Source of the DNA: Comamonas terrae
GTDB taxonomy: Bacteria; Pseudomonadota; Gammaproteobacteria; Burkholderiales; Burkholderiaceae_C
NCBI RefSeq assembly: GCF_001544075.1
Contig: NZ_BCNT01000007.1
Span: 1-64,000 of the forward strand
Direction of reading: 5' to 3'
Length of the DNA: 64,000 nt
Below are positions 30,150-39,157 of the stretch, one piece after another. The notes under the pieces were generated by a model that had not been told where the DNA came from, did no database searches, and was given only the letters and a program-made list of their open reading frames with translations. The translations under genes were made by a program, and so were the position numbers. Within the stretch, counting starts at the first letter, position 1. Each line of letters begins with the position of its first letter.

Positions 30150-31409
30150 TTACTGCAGTTCGCGGCCCTTGAGTTCGGGGATCAGGAACAGAGTGGCCAG
30201 GATGTCCAGCACATAGAGCGCGGCCAGCAGGGCGATGGCGATCTGGAACGAATAGTTCATGGCCAGCGCGCCCACCACGACCGGGCCCATGCCGCCCACG
30301 GCGCGGCCGATGTTGAACAGCACGTTCTGCGCGGTGGCGCGGGCCTCGGTGGGATAGGCCTCGCTGATGACGGTGCCGTAGCCGCCCATCATGCCGTTGA
30401 CGAACAGGCCCATGAGCGCGCCCGCCCAGAGCATGGCCGTCGGGTCGGACAGCTGGGAGTACAGCAGCACCAGGACGACCGAGCCGACCTGGAAGATCAG
30501 GAAGCTGGGCTTGCGGCCTATGCGGTCGGCCAGCTGGCCGAAGACCCAGATGCCGATCATCATGCCGACCACGGTGGCCGCGGTCCACAGCGAGGACTTG
30601 GTCAGGTTGAAGCCCATCTGCTTGGACAGGAAGCTGGGCATCCAGATCATGATGCCGTAGTAGCCGAAGTTCTGCACCGAGGTCAGCACGATCACGCCCA
30701 GGCTGACCCGGGCCGTGGCCTTGTCCTTCATCAGCAGCTTCAGGCATTGCAGGGCTGAAGGGCTTTGCGCCCTGGACTTGCGCACGAAGACCTCGGGCTC
30801 GTGCAGCTGGTTGCGGATCACCCAGGCCACGGCGGCCGGAATCACGCCGATCAGGAACATGCCGCGCCAGCCGATATGGGGCAGCAGCAGGGGCGTGAGC
30901 ATGGCCGCGCCGAGCACGCCCACCTGCCAGCCCAGCGCCACATAGGAGGAGACGCGGGCGCGGTGGCGTGCGGGCCAGGCTTCGGCGGCCAGGGCCATGC
31001 CGATGCCGAACTCGCCACCCAGGCCGATGCCGGCAATCGTGCGGTAGATCAGCAGGTCCCAGTAGCCCTGCGCGAAGGCGCACAGCCCGGTGAAGACCGC
31101 GAACAGCATGATGGTCCAGGTCAGCACGCGGATGCGGCCGTAGCGGTCGCTGAGCATGCCGAAGACGATGCCGCCGAACACGGCGCCGATCAGCGTCCAG
31201 GTCACCAGCGAGCCGGCCTGGCCTGGGCTCAGGCCCAGGTCGCTGGAGATGGCGGCCAGCAGAAAGCCCAGGATGAGCAGGTCGAAGCCGTCCATGGCGT
31301 AGCCGACGGCCGAGCCCATGAGGGCTTTCCAGCTGTAGCCGCTGACATGTGTCGGAGCGCTGCTGTCGGCCGAAGCCGCAGCCATGGCGCTGGTGGTGTA
31401 TTGGGTCAC
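30150..31409 (-). CDS. MFS transporter, aromatic acid:H+ symporter (AAHS) type
   Basis: 419 residues with 12 membrane helices. The signature loop GMLSDRYGRIRVLTW and its repeat GQLADRIGRKPSFLIF are the MFS motif A copies. The GYAMDGFDLLILGFLLAAIS opening is typical of PcaK/BenK/MhpT-type aromatic acid carriers. A GTG start at 31409 with AAGGA 8 nt upstream is preferred over the longer frame and over an ATG eight codons later. It converges with the LysR gene. Substrate unknown; an aromatic carboxylate handled by the neighbouring decarboxylase is a plausible guess. Confidence 0.9.
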   Translation of the reverse strand: MTQYTTSAMAAASADSSAPTHVSGYSWKALMGSAVGYAMDGFDLLILGFLLAAISSDLGLSPGQAGSLVTWTLIGAVFGGIVFGMLSDRYGRIRVLTWTIMLFAVFTGLCAFAQGYWDLLIYRTIAGIGLGGEFGIGMALAAEAWPARHRARVSSYVALGWQVGVLGAAMLTPLLLPHIGWRGMFLIGVIPAAVAWVIRNQLHEPEVFVRKSRAQSPSALQCLKLLMKDKATARVSLGVIVLTSVQNFGYYGIMIWMPSFLSKQMGFNLTKSSLWTAATVVGMMIGIWVFGQLADRIGRKPSFLIFQVGSVVLVLLYSQLSDPTAMLWAGALMGLFVNGMMGGYGTVISEAYPTEARATAQNVLFNIGRAVGGMGPVVVGALAMNYSFQIAIALLAALYVLDILATLFLIPELKGRELQ

Positions 31410-31660
31410 GGAAGAGTCCTTGAGCGAAGGCGGACTGTCTGGCGTGCCTGGCGCGGGTGGCGGCCCGTGGGGAAAGCGCGGCCGCCACTGGTGCGATGGC
31501 CAGTGCGCGGGCACGCGGCGTGCGTGCGGCATCCATGGGGTGCAACGGGCACGAGAAAGTCCTTGAGGAGATGTAAGGGGGCAGGAGCATCGCGCCGCGG
31601 GCTGCTCTGACCTTTCGGGCATCCTCAAGGGGGCAGCGGGACGAAATGTCGCCTCTGCTA

Positions 31661-31695
31661 AAAGCAAAACCCCAAATGCCGCAGGCATTTGGGGT
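31661..31695 (-). terminator. Terminator after first tRNA gene
   Basis: A perfect 12-bp stem (ACCCCAAATGCC/GGCATTTGGGGT) with a 3-nt loop is followed on the minus strand by TTTGCTTT. It sits 7 nt beyond the CCA end of the tRNA at 31703-31779. Confidence 0.9.
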
Positions 31696-31702
31696 CGGGA
31701 TC

Positions 31703-31779
31703 TGGTGGTCGTAGAGGGACTTGAACCTTCGACATCAGCATTATGAATGCTGCGCTCTAACCAACTGAGCTATACGACC
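31703..31779 (-). tRNA. tRNA with CAT anticodon, probably elongator tRNA-Met (copy 1)
   Basis: The minus strand folds as a full cloverleaf: acceptor GGTCGTA pairing with TACGACC, D arm AGCTCAGTTGGTTAGAGC, anticodon stem CAGCA/TGCTG with loop TTCATAA, and T arm with GGTTCAAGTCC. The CCA end is encoded. A CAT anticodon could also be tRNA-Ile2 (lysidine-modified); the overall look favours elongator Met. The sequence is identical to the copy at 31912-31988. Confidence 0.93.
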
Positions 31780-31874
31780 GATAGCCCGTGATTATATGCC
31801 GAAAAACGCCGGGTTGTGCAAAATCGAGGCTGCGCAACGCGTGCCCTGGCGGGTCGGTGAGCATCGAGCCAAAG

Positions 31875-31905
31875 AAAAACCCGCAGTGCTTGCGCGCTGC
31901 GGGTT
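31875..31905 (-). terminator. Terminator after second tRNA gene
   Basis: The stem AACCCGCAG/CTGCGGGTT is followed on the minus strand by a T run and lies 7 nt past the tRNA at 31912-31988. It separates the two tRNA copies into independently ended transcripts. Confidence 0.88.
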
Positions 31906-31911
31906 CGTGTT

Positions 31912-31988
31912 TGGTGGTCGTAGAGGGACTTGAACCTTCGACATCAGCATTATGAATGCTGCGCTCTAACCAACTGAGCTATACGACC
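31912..31988 (-). tRNA. tRNA with CAT anticodon, probably elongator tRNA-Met (copy 2)
   Basis: Identical over all 77 nt, CCA included, to the copy at 31703-31779, while the sequences between and around the copies differ. This points to a true tandem duplication in the genome. It starts 25 nt from the stop codon of the enoyl-CoA hydratase gene, on the same strand. Confidence 0.93.
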
Positions 31989-32013
31989 GACAGACCGAAA
32001 TTATATACCAGTT

Positions 32014-32793
32014 TTATTGGTGAGAGAATTTTGCGGGCCGCTTGTTCATGAAGGCATCCATGCCTTCCTTCTGGTCCTGGGTGGCGAACAGCGCGTGGAA
32101 CAGGCGGCGCTCGAACATCACGCCGTCGCTCAGCGAACCTTCAAAGGCCCGGTTCACGGACTCCTTGGCGGCCATCACGGCCAGCTGCGAGAAGCCGCTG
32201 ATGATGAGGGCAGCGCCCAGCGCTTCCTCCATCATCTTCTCGTAGGGAACGACGCGGCTGACCAGCCCGGCGCGCTCGGCCTCGGTGGCGTCCATCATGC
32301 GCGCGGTCAGCGCCATGTCCATGGCCTTGGACTTGCCCACCGCGCGTGGCAGCCGCTGGGTGCCGCCGGCGCCGGGAATCACGCCCAGCTTGATCTCGGG
32401 CTGGCCGAACCTGGCGTTGTCGGCAGCGATGATGAAGTCGCACATCATCGCCAGCTCGCAGCCGCCGCCCAGGGCGAAGCCGCTGACGGCGGCAATCACG
32501 GGCTTGCGGATGCCGCGTATGGTTTCCCAGTTGCGCGTGATGTAGTCGCCGCCGTAGGCATCGGCAAAGCTGTACTTGGCCATGGCGCCGATGTCGGCGC
32601 CGGCGGCAAAGGCCTTCTCGCTGCCGGTGATGATCATGCAGCCGATGCTTTTGTCGGCATCGAAGGCCTTGAGCGCAGCGCCCAGTTCGTCCATGAGCTG
32701 GTCGTTGAGGGCGTTGAGCTGCTTGGGGCGGTTCAGGGTGATGATGCCGACCTTGTCCGCTTCCACGCGGACTTCGATGGTTTCGTAAGCCAA
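32014..32793 (-). CDS. Enoyl-CoA hydratase (crotonase family)
   Basis: 259 residues, full length for a crotonase-fold hydratase. The oxyanion-hole segments are [10 protein letters not shown] and [13 protein letters not shown]. The two catalytic glutamates are the E in GGGCEL and the one in [19 protein letters not shown]. It hydrates trans-2-enoyl-CoA in beta-oxidation, and resembles PaaF/EchA paralogues; the precise acyl chain cannot be told. No other fatty-acid genes adjoin it. An upstream AGGAG-type site (CAGGAGACTCACTTGGC) supports the ATG at 32793. Confidence 0.94.
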   Translation of the reverse strand: MAYETIEVRVEADKVGIITLNRPKQLNALNDQLMDELGAALKAFDADKSIGCMIITGSEKAFAAGADIGAMAKYSFADAYGGDYITRNWETIRGIRKPVIAAVSGFALGGGCELAMMCDFIIAADNARFGQPEIKLGVIPGAGGTQRLPRAVGKSKAMDMALTARMMDATEAERAGLVSRVVPYEKMMEEALGAALIISGFSQLAVMAAKESVNRAFEGSLSDGVMFERRLFHALFATQDQKEGMDAFMNKRPAKFSHQ

Positions 32794-32884
32794 GTGAGTC
32801 TCCTGCTGAAGTTGTCGTAGCAGGCTGCAAGAATAACCGCAGCCATGGGTGAGGGCGCGGCCAACCCTGCGTGCCCGTGCGGGC

Positions 32885-34756
32885 TCAGTGCGCCGCTGTT
32901 GCGGCGGCCGAGCCGCCCAGCCAGCGCTCCACGGCCTGTTTGTCCGTGATCTCCAGGCCCAGGTTGCTCACGGCGGCGGGCACCGCATTGGCGCCATCTG
33001 CACCCTCGCTGGCCGGTTTGGCCGCAGCCGGCAGTGCCTGGTCCAGCTCCAGTTCCAGTGCCAGTAGCTGCCGGTCGCGCGCCACCCAGGCCGTCACGCG
33101 GCTGGCGCCGCCCGCATACAGCGGCAGATCGTCCAGGCGCGCCAGGCGCCAGCGCTGCACGAGCTCGGCGGGGTCCTTGCCGGGTACTTCGATGGCCAGC
33201 CATTCGTCGCCGGCCATCATGCCGGCCTGCTCGGCCGGGCCGCCGCGCAGCACGGTCTTGATCTGGATGCTGTGGTTTTCCTGCACGCGCAGGCCCAGCT
33301 TCTGCGCGAGCTGGGCCGGCTCGGCCTGGGCCTTGATGCCGTGGCCGGCCAGCAGCTCCGCCAGCGGCAGGTCCTCCGTGCCGTGCACCCATTGCGACAG
33401 TTGATCGGCCAGGGCCGGCGTGGCCTGTTCGCCGACCACGGCCAGGATGTCGGCCTCGGTGACGGGGCCGCCCTGGCTGCGCTGCCAGAGGCCGCGCATC
33501 ACGTCGTCCAGCGTGGCCTGGCCCTGGGTGCGCAGCGCCAGGTCCAGGCACAGTGCCACCAGCGAGCCCTTGGTGTAATAGCTGACCGTGTGGTTGGCGG
33601 TGTTCTCGTCCTGGCGGTAGTACTTGATCCAGGCATCGAAGCTGGCCTGGGCCACGGACTGCACCTGGCGGCCCGGCGTCTGCAGCACCTGGTTGATGGT
33701 GCGCGTGATGAGCTTGAGGTACTGGGCGTTGTCGATCAGCTCGGCGCGGCGCAGCAGCAGATCGTCGTAGTAGCTGGTGAAGCCTTCGAAGAACCACAGC
33801 AGCTCGGTGTAGTTCTCCTGTTCGTAGTCGTAGCGCGCGAACTCAAAGGGGCGCAGGCGCTTGACGTTCCAGGTGTGGAAGTATTCGTGGCTGATCAGGC
33901 CCAGCAGCGTGGTGTAGCCTTCGCCGGCCTTTTTCTCGCCCAGGCGCGGCAGGTCGCGGCGGCCGCAGATCAGGGCCGTGGAGTTGCGGTGCTCCAGGCC
34001 TCCGTAGCCGTCGTCCACCACGTTGAGCATGAACACGTAGCGCTCCATGGGCGGGCGGCTGCCGTCGGCATGCCAGAAGGCGATCTCGGCCTCGCAGATC
34101 CGGCGCGCATCGGCCAGCAGGCGCTCGCCGTCCAGGCTGGGCGCGGCGCCGGCCACCACGAACTCGTGGGGCACGCCGGCCGCCGTGAAATGGCCGCGCC
34201 AGAAGCGGCCCATTTCCACGGGACAGTCCACCAGCTCGTCGTAGCCGGCGGCGGCATAGCGGCCCCAGCCCTGCGCGTCGGTGGCCACGGCGCTCAGCCC
34301 CGTGGCGATGCTCCACTCGCGCGTGGCCGGGCTGGGCAGCAGCTCCAGGCCGTGGCAGGCGTCTTCCTGGCCGTGCACGCGCAGGCACAGGCTGGTGCCG
34401 TTGAAGAAGCCGCGGCGGCGGTCCAGCCAGGCGGTGCGCACCGAGGTGTCGTAGGCGCAGACCTGGTAGCTGATGGCGACGGCCGCGCCGGCGCGGCAGC
34501 CGATTTCCCATTGGTTCTTGGCCAGCTGCTCCACGGCAACGGGTTCGCTGCCTTGCGTGGCTCTCAGGCACTGCAGGTTCTTGGCGAACTCGCGCACCAG
34601 ATAGCTGCCCGGAATCCATACCGGCAGCGACACCCGCTGCCCGGCCGCCGGCCGGTCTATGTGCAGCGTGACATCGAACAGATGCACATCCACCGCTTGG
34701 GCCTGCACGCTGTAGCGCACGGCAGCAAGAGAGGAGGTCGGGGCAGTGGCGGTCAT
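32885..34756 (-). CDS. M61-family glycyl aminopeptidase-like metalloprotease with PDZ domain
   Basis: 623 residues. The zinc site is H290-E291-x-x-H294 in [11 protein letters not shown] with E324 of FFEGFTSYY as third ligand, and GLEHRNST just before it, all typical of family M61. The N-terminal half is a beta-rich domain and the C-terminal about 120 residues include a PDZ segment ([33 protein letters not shown]). No signal peptide is seen, so it is probably cytoplasmic. Family members cleave N-terminal glycine or alanine. A strong hairpin separates it from dsbC upstream. Confidence 0.93.
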   Translation of the reverse strand: MTATAPTSSLAAVRYSVQAQAVDVHLFDVTLHIDRPAAGQRVSLPVWIPGSYLVREFAKNLQCLRATQGSEPVAVEQLAKNQWEIGCRAGAAVAISYQVCAYDTSVRTAWLDRRRGFFNGTSLCLRVHGQEDACHGLELLPSPATREWSIATGLSAVATDAQGWGRYAAAGYDELVDCPVEMGRFWRGHFTAAGVPHEFVVAGAAPSLDGERLLADARRICEAEIAFWHADGSRPPMERYVFMLNVVDDGYGGLEHRNSTALICGRRDLPRLGEKKAGEGYTTLLGLISHEYFHTWNVKRLRPFEFARYDYEQENYTELLWFFEGFTSYYDDLLLRRAELIDNAQYLKLITRTINQVLQTPGRQVQSVAQASFDAWIKYYRQDENTANHTVSYYTKGSLVALCLDLALRTQGQATLDDVMRGLWQRSQGGPVTEADILAVVGEQATPALADQLSQWVHGTEDLPLAELLAGHGIKAQAEPAQLAQKLGLRVQENHSIQIKTVLRGGPAEQAGMMAGDEWLAIEVPGKDPAELVQRWRLARLDDLPLYAGGASRVTAWVARDRQLLALELELDQALPAAAKPASEGADGANAVPAAVSNLGLEITDKQAVERWLGGSAAATAAH

Positions 34757-34786
34757 GGCGGCTCCAGAACAGGGGATGGAAGATAA

Positions 34787-34880
34787 AAAAACAGGAGCTG
34801 CTTGCGCCTGGTTCTACTTGTCTTCAGAAGGTTTTTCTCCTGAAAGCATCGTATACCAAGCGCAAGCAGCTCCTGTTTTT
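34787..34880. repeat. Long inverted repeat, probable bidirectional terminator
   Basis: The 21-nt arm starting AAAAACAGGAGCTGCTTGCG (34787-34807) is exactly complementary to 34860-34880. The 52-nt loop itself holds an imperfect inner hairpin (TTCAGAAGG/CTCCTGAA). A-run on one side and T-run on the other make it a terminator in both directions, here for dsbC. The arm vocabulary matches other hairpins in this window and a dispersed family in the Comamonadaceae. Confidence 0.85.
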
Positions 34881-34901
34881 GATTGTTTATGGGCTTGCGG
34901 C

Positions 34902-35606
34902 CTATTTGGCTGCCAGGTGCTTTTCCACTTCCTGGGCGCTGATGGCGCCCGGCACGCGCACGTTGTTGGCAAAGATGATGGTGGGCGTGCCCGTGATCTT
35001 GTACTTGCGGCCGAAAGCCAGGTTGCGCTGCAGCGCCGAGGGATCGCACTGGGCCGCGGGCGCGTGCTTGTCGCGCAGCATGTGGTCCTGCCAGGCCTTG
35101 GCCTGGTCCTTGGAGCACCAGATGTTGCGCGACTTGTCGGCCGAGTCCGGGCTCAGGATGGGGTAGAGGAACAGGTAGACCGTGACGTTGTCCACGTTCT
35201 GCAGATCCTTCTCGAAGCGCTTGCAGTAGCCGCAGTTGGGGTCTTCGAACACGGCCATCTTGCGCTCGCCCTTGCCGTGCACGATGGTGATGGCGTCCTT
35301 GAGCGGCAGCTGCTTGAAGTCCACGGCCGTGAGCTGGTTCATGCGGTCTTCGGTCAGGTTGCGCCGGGCCTGGGTGTCGATGAGCTCGCCCTGGATCAGG
35401 TAGTTGCCCTTGGCATCGGTATAGAACACGTCGGTGCCCACGCGCACCTCGTACAGGCCCGGCATGGGGGTGGAGCGCACTTCGTCGATCTTTTCGAGCT
35501 GGGGAATGCGCTCGGTCAGCGTCTTCTTGAGATTGGCGTCCTGGGCATGGGCGCCCAGGCTCAGGGTCAGGCTGGCGGCGGCCAGCAGGCTTGCAACAAG
35601 TTTCAT
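34902..35606 (-). CDS. dsbC: Thiol:disulfide interchange protein DsbC
   Basis: 234 residues with a signal peptide (cleavage after AHAQ). Residues 22-90 form the DsbC dimerisation domain; the thioredoxin-like domain has active site C125-GY-C128 in EDPNCGYCKRFEKDL, a second cysteine pair (NIWCSK and AAQCDPS) and cis-Pro in TGTPTIIF. It is a periplasmic disulfide isomerase kept reduced by DsbD. The ATG at 35606 begins the signal peptide; the 40-codon extension upstream has no support. Confidence 0.95.
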   Translation of the reverse strand: MKLVASLLAAASLTLSLGAHAQDANLKKTLTERIPQLEKIDEVRSTPMPGLYEVRVGTDVFYTDAKGNYLIQGELIDTQARRNLTEDRMNQLTAVDFKQLPLKDAITIVHGKGERKMAVFEDPNCGYCKRFEKDLQNVDNVTVYLFLYPILSPDSADKSRNIWCSKDQAKAWQDHMLRDKHAPAAQCDPSALQRNLAFGRKYKITGTPTIIFANNVRVPGAISAQEVEKHLAAK

Positions 35607-35746
35607 GGAGATCCCGCCGCGGCTTGCACGGCCCAATAGATTCATCGATTTCGGAAAGCTGCCGCGGACCTGCGCAAGGCCGGGCGCAGGCAGCAGCGCA
35701 GGGGAGTTGGAGTGCCGGAGCGCCAAAGGGTTCCCTGCCCCGGCAA

Positions 35747-36883
35747 TTACAGCAGACCCATGGCCTGGCGCGCCATCCAGGATTTGAGCGGGCCGCTGCG
35801 CTCGAAGCCCTTCATGCCCCAGTTGCGCAGCATCTGCACCGGCACCTCGGGGCGGGCGAACAGCTGCTGCAGCCCGTCCATGGCCAGGCCCATCGGGGCC
35901 AGGGCCGCCTTGCGCTCGCGCTCGTACTGGCGCAGCAGCCGGGTGTCGCCCGTGCTGCGCCAGGGGTCGCGCTCCTGCAGGATGCGCGCCAGCGCCTGCA
36001 CGTCGGCCAGGCCCAGGTTCAGGCCCTGGCCGGCCAGCGGATGCACGTTGTGGGCCGCGTCGCCGGCCAGCACCCAGCTATGCCAGCTATGGCCGGATTC
36101 ATGGGCCATGGCGCCGCACCAGCGGTCGGCCACGGCCTGCTGCAGGGGCCAGGAGGCGCGCTCGGCTATCAGCTCCAGCCGGCCCAGCGTGTCCTGGCTG
36201 ATGGCCTGCAGGCGGGTGGTGAAGCTTTCCTCGTCGCTGCGCAGCCACTCGGGCACCAGCGCCTGCTCCAGCGACCAGACCACGGCCACCTCATGGCCGT
36301 CGGGGCCGGCCAGCGGCAGAAAGGCCAGGATGCCTTCGGGCGTGAACCACTGGCGCGCAATGCCCGCGTGGGGCCGCTCGCAGCGCAGGCGCGTGGCAAT
36401 GGCGCTCTGGGAATAGGGCGTGACGGAAAACGCCACGCCGAACTCTGCGCGCGTGCTGCTGGCGCGGCCCTCGCAGACGGCGGTCAGCGGTGCCTCCACC
36501 GGCTCGCGCACCACTTCCACCAGCGGCTGGTAGCGCACGGCTTCGGCCAGGCGCTGCTCCAGCGCCGGCACGTCGACGATCCAGGCCAGGGCGTCCACGC
36601 CCTGGCTGGCGGCGTCGAACTGCACGCGCCCGTCGAGATCGCCGAACACGTCCATGCCGGTCACCGGCGTGGCATGCTCGTCATCGGGCCAGCAGCGCAG
36701 CGATTCCAGAAGGGCCCGGGAGCCGAGGTTGAGCGCATAGGCCCTCACATCCCTGGCAGCGCCCTGGCTGCGCTGCGGCGGGGCGACCAGGGCCACGCGC
36801 ATGCGTTCCCGAGCCAGCAAAAGGGCCAAGGTCCGGCCCACGATGCCGGCTCCGCGTATACATACATCAAAGGTTTGCGCCAT
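35747..36883 (-). CDS. UbiH/UbiF/VisC-family FAD-dependent monooxygenase
   Basis: 378 residues. An N-terminal FAD-binding motif GAGIVGRTLALLLARERMRVAL and the second FAD motif WVLAGDAAHNVHPLAGQGLNLGLADVQAL are diagnostic of the ubiquinone-hydroxylase family. It probably hydroxylates a ring position of a ubiquinone precursor. Which of UbiH, UbiF or UbiI it replaces cannot be settled from one sequence. Starts at 36883 and 36892 are both possible. It lies head-to-tail ahead of dsbC (140 nt), an arrangement seen in other betaproteobacteria. Confidence 0.88.
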   Translation of the reverse strand: MAQTFDVCIRGAGIVGRTLALLLARERMRVALVAPPQRSQGAARDVRAYALNLGSRALLESLRCWPDDEHATPVTGMDVFGDLDGRVQFDAASQGVDALAWIVDVPALEQRLAEAVRYQPLVEVVREPVEAPLTAVCEGRASSTRAEFGVAFSVTPYSQSAIATRLRCERPHAGIARQWFTPEGILAFLPLAGPDGHEVAVVWSLEQALVPEWLRSDEESFTTRLQAISQDTLGRLELIAERASWPLQQAVADRWCGAMAHESGHSWHSWVLAGDAAHNVHPLAGQGLNLGLADVQALARILQERDPWRSTGDTRLLRQYERERKAALAPMGLAMDGLQQLFARPEVPVQMLRNWGMKGFERSGPLKSWMARQAMGLL

Positions 36884-37072
36884 GGCCGGCATTGTAGGAG
36901 GCGCCGGCAAGGCCTGTCCGCCTGGCGGGTACGGCCCACGCAGGGAGCATGGCCTGCATCAACTATGCTTTTGCCAGTTGCCGACGCAGGCCCTGGCGCC
37001 TGCAACCGCCTGCAAACGCAAATCAATGAATATCCGCTTCTTTTCCATCCGTTTCACCCGCAAGACAACACC

Positions 37073-37960
37073 ATGACCGAGACCGCTTTCGATGTGCAGG
37101 GGCAGATCGCCCAGCTGTGGATCTACCCCGTCAAATCCTGTGCCGGCATTGCCGTGCAGCAGGCGGTGCTGACGCGCCACGGCCTGCAGTGGGACCGGCA
37201 CTGGATGGTGGTCGACCCGCAGGGGGAGTTCCTGACCCAGCGCAGCCATCCGCGCATGGCGCTGATCCGGCCCGAGATCGCCGAAGAGCATCTGCTGCTG
37301 CATTTCCCCGGCCAGGAGCCGCTGCAGGTTCCGCTGCGGGCCGGCGGCGGCCTGCGCCGCGCCCGGGTCTGGAAGGACACGGTGCAGGCCTGGGACCTGG
37401 GCGAGTGGAGCGAGGCCGCGCGCCAATGGCTGAGCCGCGCGCTGCAGACCGACTGCGCGCTGGTGCGCTTCGACCCTGCCCAGGCACGCCAGGCCAATGA
37501 GCACTGGGCCGGCGACGACGATGCGCCCGTGCACTTTGCCGACGGCTATCCGCTGCTGGTGCTCAGCGACGCGGCCGTGGAGGACCTCAACCAGCGTCTC
37601 GTCCAGGCCGGCGAGGCGGTCGTCGATGTGCGGCGCTTCCGGCCCAACATCGTGATCGCCGGCGTGCAGGCCCATGACGAGGATCTGGTCGAGCAGCTGC
37701 AGGTGCAGGAGCTGCCCGGCGTGCGCCTGCGGCCCTGCAAGCCCTGCACGCGCTGCCCCATTCCCGACATCGACCCCGAGACCGGCGTGCCCGGTACGGC
37801 CGTCGGCGACGCCATGCGCGCCTACCGCCAGGACCCGCGCATGGACGGCGCCATCACCTTCGGCATGAATGCCGTCGTCCTCGGCGTGGACGCCGAGGAC
37901 GGCCGTGCGCCCGTACTGGCCGTGGGCCAGACCCTGGCCGGCGACCTGCAGTTCGCCTGA
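37073..37960 (+). CDS. MOSC domain protein (YcbX/mARC-like)
   Basis: 295 residues: an N-terminal MOSC beta-barrel domain (LWIYPVKSCAGIAV...WDRHWMVVD) and a C-terminal MOSC domain with RFRPNIVI, RPCKPCTRCPIPDIDP and a terminal beta segment. Cysteines of the KPCTRC motif include the probable molybdenum ligand of mARC/YcbX enzymes, which reduce N-hydroxylated bases. E. coli YcbX carries an extra ferredoxin domain that is missing here, so an external electron donor would be needed. It has no operon partners. Confidence 0.88.
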   Translation: MTETAFDVQGQIAQLWIYPVKSCAGIAVQQAVLTRHGLQWDRHWMVVDPQGEFLTQRSHPRMALIRPEIAEEHLLLHFPGQEPLQVPLRAGGGLRRARVWKDTVQAWDLGEWSEAARQWLSRALQTDCALVRFDPAQARQANEHWAGDDDAPVHFADGYPLLVLSDAAVEDLNQRLVQAGEAVVDVRRFRPNIVIAGVQAHDEDLVEQLQVQELPGVRLRPCKPCTRCPIPDIDPETGVPGTAVGDAMRAYRQDPRMDGAITFGMNAVVLGVDAEDGRAPVLAVGQTLAGDLQFA

Positions 37961-38168
37961 ACAGGCTCCGGCAGGTCGCGATTGCGCCGGCGCAACCGCC
38001 TGGAGCTGCCGGCTTGCGCCGTGATGGCCGCCACCTCCCGGACGGCTGCCATCCCGGGCCGGCCGACTATGCCGGGCGCTGCACGGCATGGCATGGGGCC
38101 ACCACGAGAAAGTCTTTTCACGCATCCTGCTTCATCCGGGTACAGCTTTTCGAGAGAGCGGTCCGTCC

Positions 38169-39074
38169 ATGAAAAAATCGAACAGGGCCACGCTGATCGG
38201 CATGGTCGCCGTTGTGCTGTGGAGTTCCATCGTCGGCCTGATACGCAGCGTCAGTGACCATCTCGGCCCCACGGGCGGCGCGGCCATGATGTACAGCGTG
38301 GCCTCGGTGTTCCTGCTGCTGTCCGCGGGCTGGGTCAGGCTGGGCGAATTTCCGCGGCGCTACCTGGTCTGGGGCAGCCTGCTGTTCGTCAGCTACGAGC
38401 TGTGCCTGGCGCTGTCCATCGGCTACGCCAACACGGCGCGCCAGGCCATCGAGGTGGGCATGGTCAACTACCTGTGGCCCACCTTCACCATTGTTGCGGC
38501 CATCCTGTTCAACCGGCAAAGAACCAATCTCCTGATCGTGCCGGGATTTCTGCTGTCCATCGTCGGCATCTGCTGGGTACTGGGCGGCGAGCAGGGCTTC
38601 GATCCGGTCGGCATGCTGCACAACGTGCGCGACAACCCGCCGAGCTACGGCCTGGCCTTTGCCGGTGCGTTGATATGGGCTGCCTATTGCACGGTGACGG
38701 CGCGGATGGCGGGCGGCAAGAACGGCGTGACCCTGTTCTTCATGCTGGTGTCCGTGACCTTGTGGATCAAGTACCTGCTCGGGGGCGGCGGCGCCATGGA
38801 CTTCAGCGGGGAGGCCGTGGCCTACCTGTTGCTGGCCGCTGCCGCCATGGGCTTTGGCTACGGTGCCTGGAACGTGGGAATCCTGCACGGCAACGTGACG
38901 ATTCTGGCCGGTGCCTCGTATTTCATCCCGGTGCTTTCCGCTGCGTTCTCGACGCTGCTGCTGCGTGCGGCTCTGCCGCTGGCCTTCTGGCAGGGCGCGG
39001 CCATGGTGTGCGGCGGCGCCATCCTCTGCTGGCTTGCGACGCGAGCAAGGCGCGCGCCACCCGTTCGTGACTGA
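38169..39074 (+). CDS. EamA/DMT-family exporter, YddG-like (aromatic amino acids)
   Basis: 301 residues with ten membrane helices in two EamA repeats. The pattern GMVAVVLWSSIVGLIRSVSDHLGPTGGAAMMYS and GYANTARQAIEVGMVNYLWPTFTI is close to YddG, which exports aromatic amino acids and related compounds. ATG 38169 follows a GAGAGAGCGG stretch; a 27-codon extension upstream is not membrane-like. Single gene, convergent with the acetyltransferase. Confidence 0.88.
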   Translation: MKKSNRATLIGMVAVVLWSSIVGLIRSVSDHLGPTGGAAMMYSVASVFLLLSAGWVRLGEFPRRYLVWGSLLFVSYELCLALSIGYANTARQAIEVGMVNYLWPTFTIVAAILFNRQRTNLLIVPGFLLSIVGICWVLGGEQGFDPVGMLHNVRDNPPSYGLAFAGALIWAAYCTVTARMAGGKNGVTLFFMLVSVTLWIKYLLGGGGAMDFSGEAVAYLLLAAAAMGFGYGAWNVGILHGNVTILAGASYFIPVLSAAFSTLLLRAALPLAFWQGAAMVCGGAILCWLATRARRAPPVRD

Positions 39075-39157
39075 GGCCAGGCCTCCGGTCCGCTGCCCGC
39101 CGGGTGGGACGGACCGCTGAGCGCGATTCCGCCGCCGGCGCCTGCAACACCGCGGCC

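Noticed and set aside
31661-31988. Suspicion that the duplicated tRNA is an assembly artefact
   Set aside because: Flanking and intervening sequences differ and each copy has its own terminator, so this looks like a true duplication.
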